From: Butyrivibrio sp. AE3004 | Lineage (GTDB): Bacteria; Bacillota; Clostridia; Lachnospirales; Lachnospiraceae | DNA length: 64,000 nt | NCBI RefSeq assembly: GCF_000703165.1 | Contig: NZ_JNLQ01000001.1 | Span: 310,001-374,000, forward strand | Direction of reading: 5' to 3' | Shown: in pieces, positions 26,751 through 35,614 of the stretch | Layout: each line of letters starts with the position of its first letter | How positions within the stretch are numbered: the stretch's first letter is position 1 | Notes under the pieces: model-generated | Database searches by the model: none | Told to the model about the DNA's origin: nothing | What the model saw: the letters and a program-made list of their open reading frames with translations, nothing else | Program-made: the position numbers and the translations under genes

Positions 26751-28088
26751 TTATCCCGCCATAATGTTCTCAGTAGGATATCTGAGAATACTCTTATCCT
26801 TGTGTGAAAAGGCGGCAAATATAATGGTCAATCCCCCGACTCTGCCAAAAAACATAAGCGACATCAACAAAATGTGCGAAAAAGACGAAAGTGACGGTGT
26901 AACCCCAAGCGTAAGGCCTACTGTTCCGATAGCTGAAAAAGCTTCAAACATACAGGTCTCCATAGGAAGCTTTTCTATCATGCTAATAATTGTTGCTGCA
27001 CCTATGGAAAAGGTCACATACATAAAAAAAATTGTAGATGCACTTTTTACTATGCAGTCCTCAATTCTTCTGCCAAAAATATTAGCATTTGGTTTACTTC
27101 CAAATACTGCAATGGCATTGGCATAAAGAATAGCCACTGTAGTTATTTTCATACCTCCGGCAGTTGATCCCGGAGCCCCTCCGATCAGCATGAGAATCAT
27201 AGTTATACCCTGTCCCACGTCCGTCATTTTCGTATAATCAGCTGTGTTAAATCCAGCCGTTCTGGGCGTAATTGCCTGAAAAATCGACATATAAATGCGT
27301 TTATCCAAAGGAGCACTTGAAAATTCCGCAAAAAAGAAAATAATTGATGGAATGATTATAAGAATCATGGTAGTCACTATAACCACCTTGGTCTGCATTC
27401 TGTATTCATTAAAAGCAGTTTTTTTGGATATAACATCCTTCCAAGTGACAAAGCCGATACCACCTATTACTATCAGCATTGAAATGACTAAACTAAGATA
27501 TCCGTTACCGGAAAAAGCTGACAGTGAACTGAACTTGCCTGTTTTATTTCCCATCAGATCGAAACCGGCATTACAAAAGGCTGAAACTGCATGAAATAGT
27601 GACATCCATATTCCTTGTATGCCATACGAGGGCACAAAAACCGGAAGGAGCAGCACGGTCCCTGCCACTTCAACCAGAAAAGATATTTTTAAAATAAATC
27701 TTGTAAGCTTTACAATTCCACCTACCTGTGGAGCAGAAATTGCATTCTGCATAGTCTGTCTCTGCATAAGACTGATTTTTCTTCCCGCGAGCATCACCAT
27801 CAGAGATGCGACTGTAATAACCCCCATCCCTCCGATCTGAATCAAAATCAAAATCACAAGTTGCCCAAAAAACGACCAATATGTAGCTGTATCAACTACA
27901 ACAAGTCCAGTTACACAAACTGCTGATACAGATGTAAAAAGAGCCTTATCAAAAGATGTAACAACTCCCATACCTGATGATACCGGCAGCATAAGAAAAA
28001 ATGCCCCCAGCAAAATGACACCGGCAAACCCTAAAATAATAATCTGAAAGGAAGTAAGCCTCTCCTTTACACTTTTTATTAATATCAT
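26751..28088 (-). CDS. trkH: TrkH/KtrB-type potassium transporter subunit
   Basis: 445-aa membrane protein with four pore repeats recognisable by filter-like segments (SAVCVTGLVVVDT, FCNAGFDLM, TPRTAGFNT, SAIGTVGLTLG). It conducts K+ (with Na+ or H+) under control of the TrkA protein. First gene of the trkH-trkA-small peptide-kdpD-kdpE operon. The ~140-bp leader has no c-di-AMP riboswitch I can recognise. Confidence 0.93.
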   Translation of the reverse strand: MILIKSVKERLTSFQIIILGFAGVILLGAFFLMLPVSSGMGVVTSFDKALFTSVSAVCVTGLVVVDTATYWSFFGQLVILILIQIGGMGVITVASLMVMLAGRKISLMQRQTMQNAISAPQVGGIVKLTRFILKISFLVEVAGTVLLLPVFVPSYGIQGIWMSLFHAVSAFCNAGFDLMGNKTGKFSSLSAFSGNGYLSLVISMLIVIGGIGFVTWKDVISKKTAFNEYRMQTKVVIVTTMILIIIPSIIFFFAEFSSAPLDKRIYMSIFQAITPRTAGFNTADYTKMTDVGQGITMILMLIGGAPGSTAGGMKITTVAILYANAIAVFGSKPNANIFGRRIEDCIVKSASTIFFMYVTFSIGAATIISMIEKLPMETCMFEAFSAIGTVGLTLGVTPSLSSFSHILLMSLMFFGRVGGLTIIFAAFSHKDKSILRYPTENIMAG

Positions 28089-28182
28089 ATATAAACTCCT
28101 GTTGACCTCTTACATTACATAAAAACAGCTATGAGGTCTTATCGCTTATCTAGATATTAACTCCTAATCAAATAAGACTATA

Positions 28183-28415
28183 TTAAACATTGCTCTCTCG
28201 TATTAAGATTGTATAAAGATTTGAATTTTTCATCTTCTTTGCAGCCTTTGCCCATTTTGATATTTCTTTCTGGCATAGTTCTTTGTATTTTCATTACTTA
28301 ACGATTTATACAGATTATATCGCTCAAGTGACAGTTCGCCACTTTCTAATGCAGCTTTAACAGCGCATCCGGGTTCTGTATCATGCTTACAATCACTGAC
28401 ATAATCTAAAATCAA
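28183..28415 (-). pseudogene. RsgA (ribosome small-subunit GTPase) C-terminal remnant, frameshifted
   Basis: The frame from 28415 reads [20 protein letters not shown] and then [15 protein letters not shown], which is the zinc-binding C-terminal domain of RsgA/YloQ (C-x-H-x5-C ligands). The frame then shifts near 28270; the alternative frame continues [15 protein letters not shown], the usual RsgA basic C-terminus, to a stop at 28183-28185. The GTPase and OB domains (~230 residues) are missing. Confidence 0.8.
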
Positions 28416-28436
28416 TTCTCAATTACACGTAGCCCC

Positions 28437-30179
28437 TTATATTTTACTCTTAACTTTTGAATTTATTTTTTCATACAATGAATCCATGAGTTTCTTTGTT
28501 TCAATGATAATGTCTTCCTTCTTAACGGAGAGCTGTACACTCTTATCCCTGGTAGAAAGCTCAATCTCACCGTTTGCCAAAGCCTTGGGTCCAACGATAA
28601 CACGTACGGGAACACCAAGGAGATCTGCGTCAGCAAACATAACACCGGCACGGACATCTCTGTCATCATAAAGAACATCTATACCCATGTTTGTAAGCTC
28701 TTCGTAAATCTTGTCTGCTGCTTCTCTGCATGCATCATCATCTCTTCTCATGCAGCAAACATGCACCTTCCATGGCGCAACAGTGATGGGCCAGATAGGT
28801 CCTTTTTCGTCGTGGCAGGCTTCCATGATACTTGCAGCAAGACGTCCTACACCTATACCATAGCATCCCATAATAGGTGTTTTTGATGTACCATCCTCAT
28901 CTGTATATGACATTTCCATGCTCTTTGAGTACTTTGTGCCAAGCTGGAAGATATTACCAACCTCAATACCACGGCTGATTCTGATCGTCTTCTTGCCACA
29001 GCAGGGACAAATATCACCATCACGGATTTTGCTGACATCAACATACTCAACATCTCCGATATCTCTCTTGATATTAAGTCCTGTGTAATGATAGTCAGTT
29101 TCGTTACCACCGCAGCAAAGATTCTCGATTCCTTCCAAAGACTTATCATAAATAATCCTGCACTTTGCATTCTGCTGATAAGGTCCGCAGTAGCCTGCAA
29201 CAAGTCCTGAATCCTCTGTAATCTCTGCAGGATGAACATCCTCATGGAGATAGTTAGTAAGCTTTGTCTCATTGACCTCGTAGTCACCACGAATGAATAC
29301 AACAACATACTCATCTGTAGCATTTAACTGATAAACAACTGCCTTGCAGGATTCTTCTACCTTGCTGTTTAAAAATGCACAAACATCCTCGATTGTCTTG
29401 CAACCCGGAGTGTGAACCTTCTTAAGCTCAGCAGCAGGCGTACATCCCGAATTATCAACAGTTGTATCAGCTGCCTCCATATTTGCGCTGTAACCGCAGT
29501 TATCACAAAGAACAATTGAATCCTCACCCGCATCCGTAAGAAGCATGTATTCGTGAGATACGCTGCCACCGATCATACCTGAATCAGATTTAACAGATAT
29601 AACATCGGGAACACCTGCGCGCTCGAAAATCCTGTCATAGGCTCTTGCCATTTTTTCATAGTACTGCTCAAGGTCTTCCTGCGATGTATGAAAAGAATAA
29701 GCATCCTTCATTGTGAACTCACGAACTCTTATAAGACCTGCTCTTGGACGGGCTTCATCACGATACTTTGTCTGAATCTGAAAAATCGAGAAAGGATAGT
29801 TTGCATAAGTACTGCCATACTCTCTCACCAGGTGAACGGCTGCCTCTTCATGTGTCATACCAAGCACCATAGGTGTGTCGTTACGATCCTTAAATCTAAG
29901 GAGCTCTTCACCGACACTTGTATAACGTCCTGACTCCTCCCAGAGTGAACCGGGAAGAACAACAGGAAACATAACTTCCTGACAGTCTACAGCATCCATC
30001 TCCTCTCTTAAAATCCTCTCAATATTCTGGGTAACTCTCTTCATTGGATTATAGAGTGAAAAAATACCGTTAGACACACGCTTAACATATCCTCCGCGAA
30101 GACTGAAAGTGTGGCTGTCGATTACACAATATGCCGGCTTTTCCTTGAATCGTACTCCTACTAATTTACTAAGTTTCAT
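28437..30179 (-). CDS. proS: Prolyl-tRNA synthetase (bacterial type with insertion domain)
   Basis: 580 aa, charging tRNA-Pro in the cytoplasm. Class II motifs are visible: motif 2 region RDEARPRAGLIRVREFTMKD (near 140-160) and motif 3 region MGCYGIGVGRLAAS (near 440). Between them sits an editing-type insertion (residues ~225-390, with VVFIRGDYEVNETKL). The C-terminal anticodon domain follows (VHVCCMRRDDD, YDDRDVRAGVMFADADLLGVP). Length is normal and the frame intact. Expression is probably controlled by the T-box leader upstream. AAAGGAG precedes the ATG. Confidence 0.97.
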   Translation of the reverse strand: MKLSKLVGVRFKEKPAYCVIDSHTFSLRGGYVKRVSNGIFSLYNPMKRVTQNIERILREEMDAVDCQEVMFPVVLPGSLWEESGRYTSVGEELLRFKDRNDTPMVLGMTHEEAAVHLVREYGSTYANYPFSIFQIQTKYRDEARPRAGLIRVREFTMKDAYSFHTSQEDLEQYYEKMARAYDRIFERAGVPDVISVKSDSGMIGGSVSHEYMLLTDAGEDSIVLCDNCGYSANMEAADTTVDNSGCTPAAELKKVHTPGCKTIEDVCAFLNSKVEESCKAVVYQLNATDEYVVVFIRGDYEVNETKLTNYLHEDVHPAEITEDSGLVAGYCGPYQQNAKCRIIYDKSLEGIENLCCGGNETDYHYTGLNIKRDIGDVEYVDVSKIRDGDICPCCGKKTIRISRGIEVGNIFQLGTKYSKSMEMSYTDEDGTSKTPIMGCYGIGVGRLAASIMEACHDEKGPIWPITVAPWKVHVCCMRRDDDACREAADKIYEELTNMGIDVLYDDRDVRAGVMFADADLLGVPVRVIVGPKALANGEIELSTRDKSVQLSVKKEDIIIETKKLMDSLYEKINSKVKSKI

Positions 30180-30189
30180 AAATACTAAG

Positions 30190-30500
30190 CTCCTTTCAAA
30201 AAAAACGTCCTAAGTATACCTTACTTGTACACTTAGGACGAATAATAATATCCGCGTTACCACCTAAATTCAGGCTAATACACTACACTCTAAACCTGCA
30301 CCTCATTGTGAGCTGATACTCACATGTCTATGATCACGGTGACCTCCGTCAGAAGTTTCTGAAATAATCAGTTTTCCCTTCTGCTGCTCCCAGACGGGTT
30401 CAATATCCGAAAACCGAAGCCTCTCACCGGCCGGCTCCTCTCTGAAGGTCTCAAGATATCTACTATTTCTGTTCTCTGCATTTGTTGTAATTTTAACCCT
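30190..30500 (-). promoter_or_regulatory. T-box riboswitch (tRNA-Pro type) upstream of proS
   Basis: The minus strand carries the canonical T-box AGGTGGTAACGCGG (plus coordinates 30252-30265), about 75 bases before the proS ATG, followed by the intrinsic terminator. Its UGGU can pair with the ACCA end of uncharged tRNA-Pro. Upstream lie the stem I elements; a CCC triplet flanked by GAA and G (30396-30398) is the best specifier codon candidate, agreeing with proline. Uncharged tRNA-Pro would stabilise the antiterminator and switch proS on. Confidence 0.92.
30198..30240 (-). terminator. T-box regulated intrinsic terminator before proS
   Basis: On the minus strand CGTCCTAAGTGTAC pairs with GTATACTTAGGACG around a 7-nt loop (one G-U pair) and is followed by eight Ts. 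It is the terminator alternative of the leader's antiterminator. Confidence 0.9.
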
Positions 30501-30523
30501 TATTTACAAAAAATCAACCCTTT

Positions 30524-31462
30524 TCAATCGCATTCTTTTTGTATAACCACCGGCCAAACAGCTACAACAAAGAACCATAAAATACATCTGGCTACGAAAT
30601 TGCCCCAATGTCCGCCAAGTGCTGCAACAATTGTCGCCGGTGCAAAATACTCCTTCCAGGAAAAAGCTATAATGAATCCTACAAATGCAAGAATAGGAAG
30701 GTTTTTGGCCCCAACCGGAATCTCAAACCTGATATAGTGGCGCTCAATATAGCTTCCCACCAAAAGTCCTATAAATGCACCACATGCCTTAAAGCTATCA
30801 TTCATCATCTTTCCGGGATCTACAAGGAGCACACCGTCCACATAATCCATAGGATAAGGCTTTTGAGTGATATATATCAGGGCTCCTATAATAGCAATAA
30901 CTCCAATTACTGACAGAATATCGAGTATTTTATCATCACCATTTATTTTCTTCTGAACAACTCCAACTATACAGATTACTATCACAGCTTCTGTAAAACC
31001 TACGATCACATCCTGTGGAGTATGTACTCCCAGAAAATTCCTTGAAAAACCGGTCAAAGCTATCAAAACACCGCAGATTACTGCCACCCATGACCTCTTT
31101 TTTCTCTGCCAGGCAAATGTTGTACCATAGGTACACGTCCCACTCATAGTATGTCCGCTGGGGAAAGAATAGCCTGTCGCTGCCGACTTAGAATCCCCTG
31201 CCGGCTCGATCAGATCTGACCTTATCCAAGGTCTATAAGCACAAACCGTCAATTTGATTATTCCGTTTACTACTTCTCCGACTCCTAAAGTCATAAGGAA
31301 ACGGTACCCCCATTTCTTATCCACACACCAAAAAATGATAAATGGTAAGAACGGCATAACATCTACTGCAACCTTTGAAATACTATTAAAGAACTCATCA
31401 AAAAGTCCCCCGGTCGCGTTTCTGATCTCTTGTAACCACAATAAGTACTGAATATCAATCAT
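30524..31462 (-). CDS. PAP2-family membrane phosphatase
   Basis: 312-aa polytopic protein. The PAP2 signature is complete: KLTVCAYRPWIR (motif 1), SFPSGHTMSGTCTYG (motif 2, catalytic His), and SRNFLGVHTPQDVIVG (motif 3). It dephosphorylates a lipid phosphate such as phosphatidate or undecaprenyl diphosphate. The start is set at 31462, where GGAGG is 6 bp upstream; an earlier ATG at 31480 would precede that site. Extra C-terminal membrane segments make it longer than minimal family members. Confidence 0.88.
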   Translation of the reverse strand: MIDIQYLLWLQEIRNATGGLFDEFFNSISKVAVDVMPFLPFIIFWCVDKKWGYRFLMTLGVGEVVNGIIKLTVCAYRPWIRSDLIEPAGDSKSAATGYSFPSGHTMSGTCTYGTTFAWQRKKRSWVAVICGVLIALTGFSRNFLGVHTPQDVIVGFTEAVIVICIVGVVQKKINGDDKILDILSVIGVIAIIGALIYITQKPYPMDYVDGVLLVDPGKMMNDSFKACGAFIGLLVGSYIERHYIRFEIPVGAKNLPILAFVGFIIAFSWKEYFAPATIVAALGGHWGNFVARCILWFFVVAVWPVVIQKECD

Positions 31463-31607
31463 TTTTGCCTCCTCGATCATGTTGTTTTTTTTAATATAAT
31501 GTATTTCATCCTGTCCAACAAATGTCCATCAAGCTTTTTCATAACTCACTTTACGCATCCAACATCTGAGGTGATTATTAGAATGTAAAATATATTGCAC
31601 ATATTTC

Positions 31608-31658
31608 ATTAGAATATTGTCAAATATACTTGACATTATTCTAATGAGAGAATATTAT
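31608..31658 (+). promoter_or_regulatory. Promoter overlapped by a 38-bp palindromic operator
   Basis: ATTAGAATA (31608-31616) and TATTCTAAT (31637-31645) are outer arms of a palindrome centred at 31626.5; the inner bases also pair, giving 17 of 19 matching pairs. TTGACA at 31630-31635 lies inside it and is followed after 17 bp by TATTAT at 31653-31658, a near-consensus promoter. A partial copy ATTAGAATGT lies just upstream near 31577. The XRE protein of the same operon is the obvious ligand. Confidence 0.75.
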
Positions 31659-31715
31659 AAAATCACAAAGCCAAATGCGCATTTAAAATTGACTAAACTT
31701 CAGGAGGAAAATGTG

Positions 31716-32252
31716 ATGAATGAATCTTTGATATTACTAATATTTTATGCAGTAATAGTAGTTCTGCTCGCTCTTATAATAAAGCGCAGACAGAAAAATG
31801 AACAATATGATGAAATGCAGCAAAAAATCAGAGCCGATGCATATAAAAGGGCCTTTTTTACAATGATTATTTTGCTTTGTGGAATTATTGTGTATGATAC
31901 ATGCGCAGGTAAGGTTCTTCCACCGTATGTATTAAGCGGATTACTCATTATCGTTGTGATGACCAGCTTCCTTGTTTTTGCGGTTTATTCGATATGGCAT
32001 GATGCTTTTTTTTATCTCGGGCAGAGTTGGAAAAGCTATTTTGGAGTCTGTATCGCCATCGGTATTATTCAACTTATTGAATTTATATCCACCATTTCTC
32101 GCTATTTTGACAAAAGCGAACATAATGAAAACTTCTGGCAACTTTTGATTTCCAAGGTATCCACCAGCGCTATGATGGCAATAACGTTTATAACACTGGC
32201 AGTTGTTATAGGTATTAAGCAGATTAAAGAAAACAAGGTAAGCGAGGACTAA
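31716..32252 (+). CDS. Small multi-span membrane protein, partner of XRE regulator
   Basis: 178 aa with about five hydrophobic segments. After the first span comes the charged loop RRQKNEQYDEMQQKIRADAYKRAF, resembling membrane proteins that pair with XRE regulators in Firmicutes. I cannot give a function. ATG at 31716 with AGGAGG 8 bp upstream; the open frame extends to 31617 through the promoter and is not translated there. Its stop is 4 bp before the XRE start. Confidence 0.8.
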   Translation: MNESLILLIFYAVIVVLLALIIKRRQKNEQYDEMQQKIRADAYKRAFFTMIILLCGIIVYDTCAGKVLPPYVLSGLLIIVVMTSFLVFAVYSIWHDAFFYLGQSWKSYFGVCIAIGIIQLIEFISTISRYFDKSEHNENFWQLLISKVSTSAMMAITFITLAVVIGIKQIKENKVSED

Positions 32253-32256
32253 AGCC

Positions 32257-32448
32257 ATGAAAAATTTGAGATTAAAATCTGCCAGAGCCGCTAAGGATTT
32301 GTCTCAAGAAGACTTGGCAAAACTATGCGACGTCTCAAGACAAACAATCAGTGCTATCGAAAAAGGTGACTACAATCCAACAATAAAGCTTTGTATAGCA
32401 ATATGTAAAGCTTTGGACAAAACACTCGATGAACTATTTTGGGAATAA
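32257..32448 (+). CDS. XRE-family helix-turn-helix regulator
   Basis: 63 aa, almost entirely the Cro/C1-type helix-turn-helix (LRLKSARAAKDLSQEDLAKLCDVSRQTISAIEKGDYNPT), ending KALDKTLDELFWE. These short proteins repress their own operon, and the 38-bp palindrome at 31608-31645 fits as operator. Second gene of the two-gene operon with the membrane protein. Confidence 0.93.
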   Translation: MKNLRLKSARAAKDLSQEDLAKLCDVSRQTISAIEKGDYNPTIKLCIAICKALDKTLDELFWE

Positions 32449-32512
32449 CCGTCTGTTACAGACTTCATACTGACTATGCTGAAGAAATGCTGACTTGCGT
32501 ATATATGCTTCA

Positions 32513-33919
32513 TCATTTTTCAAAGAACTCAATCAGTATTTTTTTCCATAACCTGTCATAGGGATGCTCCCGCATGGACATATTGAATTTAGTCGATCCG
32601 ATAAGAACTGTCGAAGGATGAGTAAACTCTCTAAATCCCCATTCCCCATGATAAGCCCCCATACCTGAATGACCTACGCCATTAAACGGTACGCCCTTAA
32701 CCATCATATGAAGGCAAACCTCGTTTATACATCCACCACCATACTGCATTCTCTGCATGACCTGTTTTGCCCAGTCTGTATCACTAGTAAAAATATATAA
32801 AGCAAGTCCGTGTTCCCGCATAGATATACTATGTAACAAATGATCAATATCCTCATCTTTATACTGTACAAGCGGAAGAATCGGACAGAACAGTTCCTTG
32901 TTAACTATATCTTCAGCAATATCCACGGGACATATTATTGTCGGTGCATACTTCAAGGAAGTCTCATCACCGTACCCGCCATAAATAATCCTGTCTCTGT
33001 ATTTTTCAGCAGTATCCCGACACTTCTCATATGCTGCATGATTTATAAGCCTTGGATATTCCGGATTTTTCAGACAGTTTTCACCTATTTGCCTTGAAAA
33101 TGCCTTCTTTAATTCACAAACGAACTGTTCTCTTATTTCTTCCGCAACTGCAATCTGGTTTATGTTTATACATATCTGCCCACTGTTTAAGAGTTTGAAA
33201 AAAGCAATCTTTCTTGCGGCATCCCTTATATCTGCATCTTTTCTTATTATGCACCAGTTACCGGTCTCACCACCGAGTTCCAAAGCAACAGGTGTAAGAT
33301 TCTTCGATGCCTTTTCCATAACATGCTTTCCCACTCTCGGAGATCCTGTATAAAAAATCTTGTCAAAACGCTGCTCAAGACACAAATCAGCCACATCATG
33401 TCCGCCACCTATAACCACGACATATTTTGGCGGAAAAATCTCAGCTATGATTTTTTCCAGAATAGCTGTGCACCTTTCGGATTTGGAGCTTGCCTTTATG
33501 ACTGCTGTATTCCCGCCTGCCATACTTGCACAGAGTACCCCAAGTGAAAGGAGAACCGGAAAATTGAATGGACTTATTATCAGAGTAACGCCATACGGCA
33601 TCTTATATACCTTGCTGATCAAACTTGGGAAGCAATGAATTCCGCTAAAATGAGTCTCGGGTCTTGCCCATCTATGGAGTCCATGTATAGCTTCATTGAT
33701 TTCAAGAATAAGACTGCCTATATCACAAAAATATGCCTCCAGAGGTGACCTTCCCAGATCATCATATAACGCTGCTTCAAGCTCTTTCCTATGCCTTAAA
33801 ACAGCATTCTTAAGCCTTTTTAGCTGTCTTATCCTCCACTCTGTATCAAGCGTTCTTCCTGTTCTGAAAAAATCACGTTGCCTGCTGACTATGTGTTTAA
33901 TCTCTGATTCATTGTACAT
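32513..33919 (-). CDS. NAD(P)-dependent aldehyde dehydrogenase
   Basis: 468-aa class 3-type aldehyde dehydrogenase. The general-base Glu is in VALELGGETGNW and the catalytic Cys in LNSGQICININQ. Nucleotide-binding segments include GGNTAVIKASSKSER and FTGSPRVGKHVM. The C-terminus is VPFNGVGHSGMGAYHGEWGF, typical of this subfamily. It oxidises aldehydes to acids. It is a single gene with its own promoter region; no direct partner is visible. Confidence 0.92.
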   Translation of the reverse strand: MYNESEIKHIVSRQRDFFRTGRTLDTEWRIRQLKRLKNAVLRHRKELEAALYDDLGRSPLEAYFCDIGSLILEINEAIHGLHRWARPETHFSGIHCFPSLISKVYKMPYGVTLIISPFNFPVLLSLGVLCASMAGGNTAVIKASSKSERCTAILEKIIAEIFPPKYVVVIGGGHDVADLCLEQRFDKIFYTGSPRVGKHVMEKASKNLTPVALELGGETGNWCIIRKDADIRDAARKIAFFKLLNSGQICININQIAVAEEIREQFVCELKKAFSRQIGENCLKNPEYPRLINHAAYEKCRDTAEKYRDRIIYGGYGDETSLKYAPTIICPVDIAEDIVNKELFCPILPLVQYKDEDIDHLLHSISMREHGLALYIFTSDTDWAKQVMQRMQYGGGCINEVCLHMMVKGVPFNGVGHSGMGAYHGEWGFREFTHPSTVLIGSTKFNMSMREHPYDRLWKKILIEFFEK

Positions 33920-34048
33920 AATTGCACCTCTATAAACTGCAGTTTATATCAGACTATATTCCATAAAAATATTTTATCATGTAACCGTTCAAAAATAGTG
34001 TTAATATTGATATGTAGCATCAATCATTTTTCAGATCCGGAGGTCTGT

Positions 34049-35074
34049 ATGGGCAGAAACCATGAAGTAACCACATCGCACCCTTTACTTGGAAATGACG
34101 GTGAACTCACTGAGCCCGGATGGTCAAGGGCTCTGATACAACGCTATGACAGAGCCATGATAAAAGCCCCCACATGGCGAATAAAGGAATGGGATTACTA
34201 TCTTGTTCTCTCGGATAGCTTTGCCGGTGCTTTTACCATCTCAGATGACGGATACATTGGCCTTCAATCTGTTTCTCTTCTGGAGTTTGGCGATAATCCG
34301 AAGGAACACACTGAAACCGTTCTTAATGCATTTCCAATGGGCAAACTTTGTCTGCCCGCATCTTCTGAAGGTGGCACAACCATTTATGAAGACAAGCGCC
34401 TGCAGATGAAATTTGAAACCGCTCCTTCAAAAAGGCATATCACCTGTCACTTCGATAATTTTTATATGGGAAAGCCCTTTGAATGTGATATATGGTTATC
34501 TCAGCCTGACATGGATACCATGGTCATCGCAACTCCATGGGATAAAAAGCATGCATTTTACTACAATCAGAAGATAAACTGTATGAGAGCCTCCGGATAT
34601 ATGCTTTACGATGGAAAAAAATATGAATTCAACCCGGCGAAGGATTTCGGAACCCTCGACTGGGGCCGCGGAGTCTGGACATATGACAATACCTGGTATT
34701 GGGGATCCGGCAATACAGATATTGATGGAATTCCCTTTGGTTTCAATATAGGTTACGGCTTCGGGAATACTATTGCCGCATCAGAAAATATCATTTTTTA
34801 TAACGGTAAAGTACATAAGCTCGATGATATTACCTTCAATATCCCTGCAGAGTCATACATGGATCCATGGACATTCACATCTTCCGATGGCCGTTTTGAA
34901 ATGAATTTTATTCCGGTACTTGACAGGTCTGCGAACCTTGATTACAAAATCATTGTCTCCGACCAGCATCAGGTATTTGGCAAGATGAGTGGCACAGTAA
35001 TTCTTGATGATGGGACAAAAATCAAGATTCAGGATATGATGTGTTTTGCAGAAAAAGTGCATAACAGATACTAA
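34049..35074 (+). CDS. DUF2804 domain protein
   Basis: 341-aa protein matching the DUF2804 family (WRIKEWDYYLV near 41, FGTLDWGRGVWTY near 218, GFNIGYGFG near 240). The ATG at 34049 follows GGAGG by 5 bp; the frame opens at 33998 without a ribosome site. It has no signal peptide or membrane span. It appears beta-rich. Its function is unknown; an enzymatic or lipid-binding role would be a guess. Confidence 0.85.
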   Translation: MGRNHEVTTSHPLLGNDGELTEPGWSRALIQRYDRAMIKAPTWRIKEWDYYLVLSDSFAGAFTISDDGYIGLQSVSLLEFGDNPKEHTETVLNAFPMGKLCLPASSEGGTTIYEDKRLQMKFETAPSKRHITCHFDNFYMGKPFECDIWLSQPDMDTMVIATPWDKKHAFYYNQKINCMRASGYMLYDGKKYEFNPAKDFGTLDWGRGVWTYDNTWYWGSGNTDIDGIPFGFNIGYGFGNTIAASENIIFYNGKVHKLDDITFNIPAESYMDPWTFTSSDGRFEMNFIPVLDRSANLDYKIIVSDQHQVFGKMSGTVILDDGTKIKIQDMMCFAEKVHNRY

Positions 35075-35098
35075 AGCATATGCGCCTAATAAGCATAA

Positions 35099-35238
35099 CT
35101 ACAACTCACTCACAACACAGTTTTTGCCATTTCGTTTACTATAGTATAGCTTTGCATCCGCTTCCTCCATCATATCGGTGATTGATTTACCATCTTCGTA
35201 TGATGCAAGGCCTATGGTTATCAGGCCACCATCCCAGC
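35099..35238 (-). pseudogene. GGDEF-domain C-terminal remnant
   Basis: The minus frame ends ITIGLASYEDGKSITDMMEE then ADAKLYYSKRNGKN, which is the end of a diguanylate cyclase domain (the IGxA strand and AD-x2-LY-x-AK helix). Homology begins abruptly near 35238, exactly where the facing AraC remnant begins. No GGDEF motif or start is present. Confidence 0.75.
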
Positions 35239-35607
35239 AATCTGAATATAGTAAAAACAAATGCTGAGGTAGTGGCCCCTGTAAGCGGTAAAACAATAAT
35301 AATTCTGGGCAAAAATATCTGTCAATACATAGATAATAACTATTTTGATGTTAACATGAACCTAAACACCATAGCAGAGCATTTTGATATAACGCCTGCC
35401 TACCTTTCAAAGAAATTCAAAAATGAATACGGAAAAAGCGTGATTGACTACTTATACGAAATAAGAATCAATCACGCCATACAAAAACTGCAAAACACAA
35501 ATATGAAAATATCCGATATAGCTGCCATTACCGGTTTTAGCAGCAGTAATGCCTTCATCAGAATATTTAAAAAAATGAAGGGCACAACACCGGGAAAATA
35601 CAACTGA
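35239..35607 (+). pseudogene. AraC-family C-terminal DNA-binding remnant
   Basis: The plus frame from about 35239 encodes a two-helix-turn-helix AraC domain (LNTIAEHFDITPAYLSKKFK; ISDIAAITGFSSSNAFIRIF; TPGKYN) with no sensing domain. The open frame continues to 35182, but that part is antisense to the GGDEF remnant. It might still be translated as a short DNA-binding protein, but no ribosome site is convincing. Confidence 0.7.
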
Positions 35608-35614
35608 TTATGGG

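Noticed and set aside
28089..28182. c-di-AMP (ydaO) riboswitch before trkH
   Set aside because: The leader is too short and lacks recognisable conserved ydaO elements.
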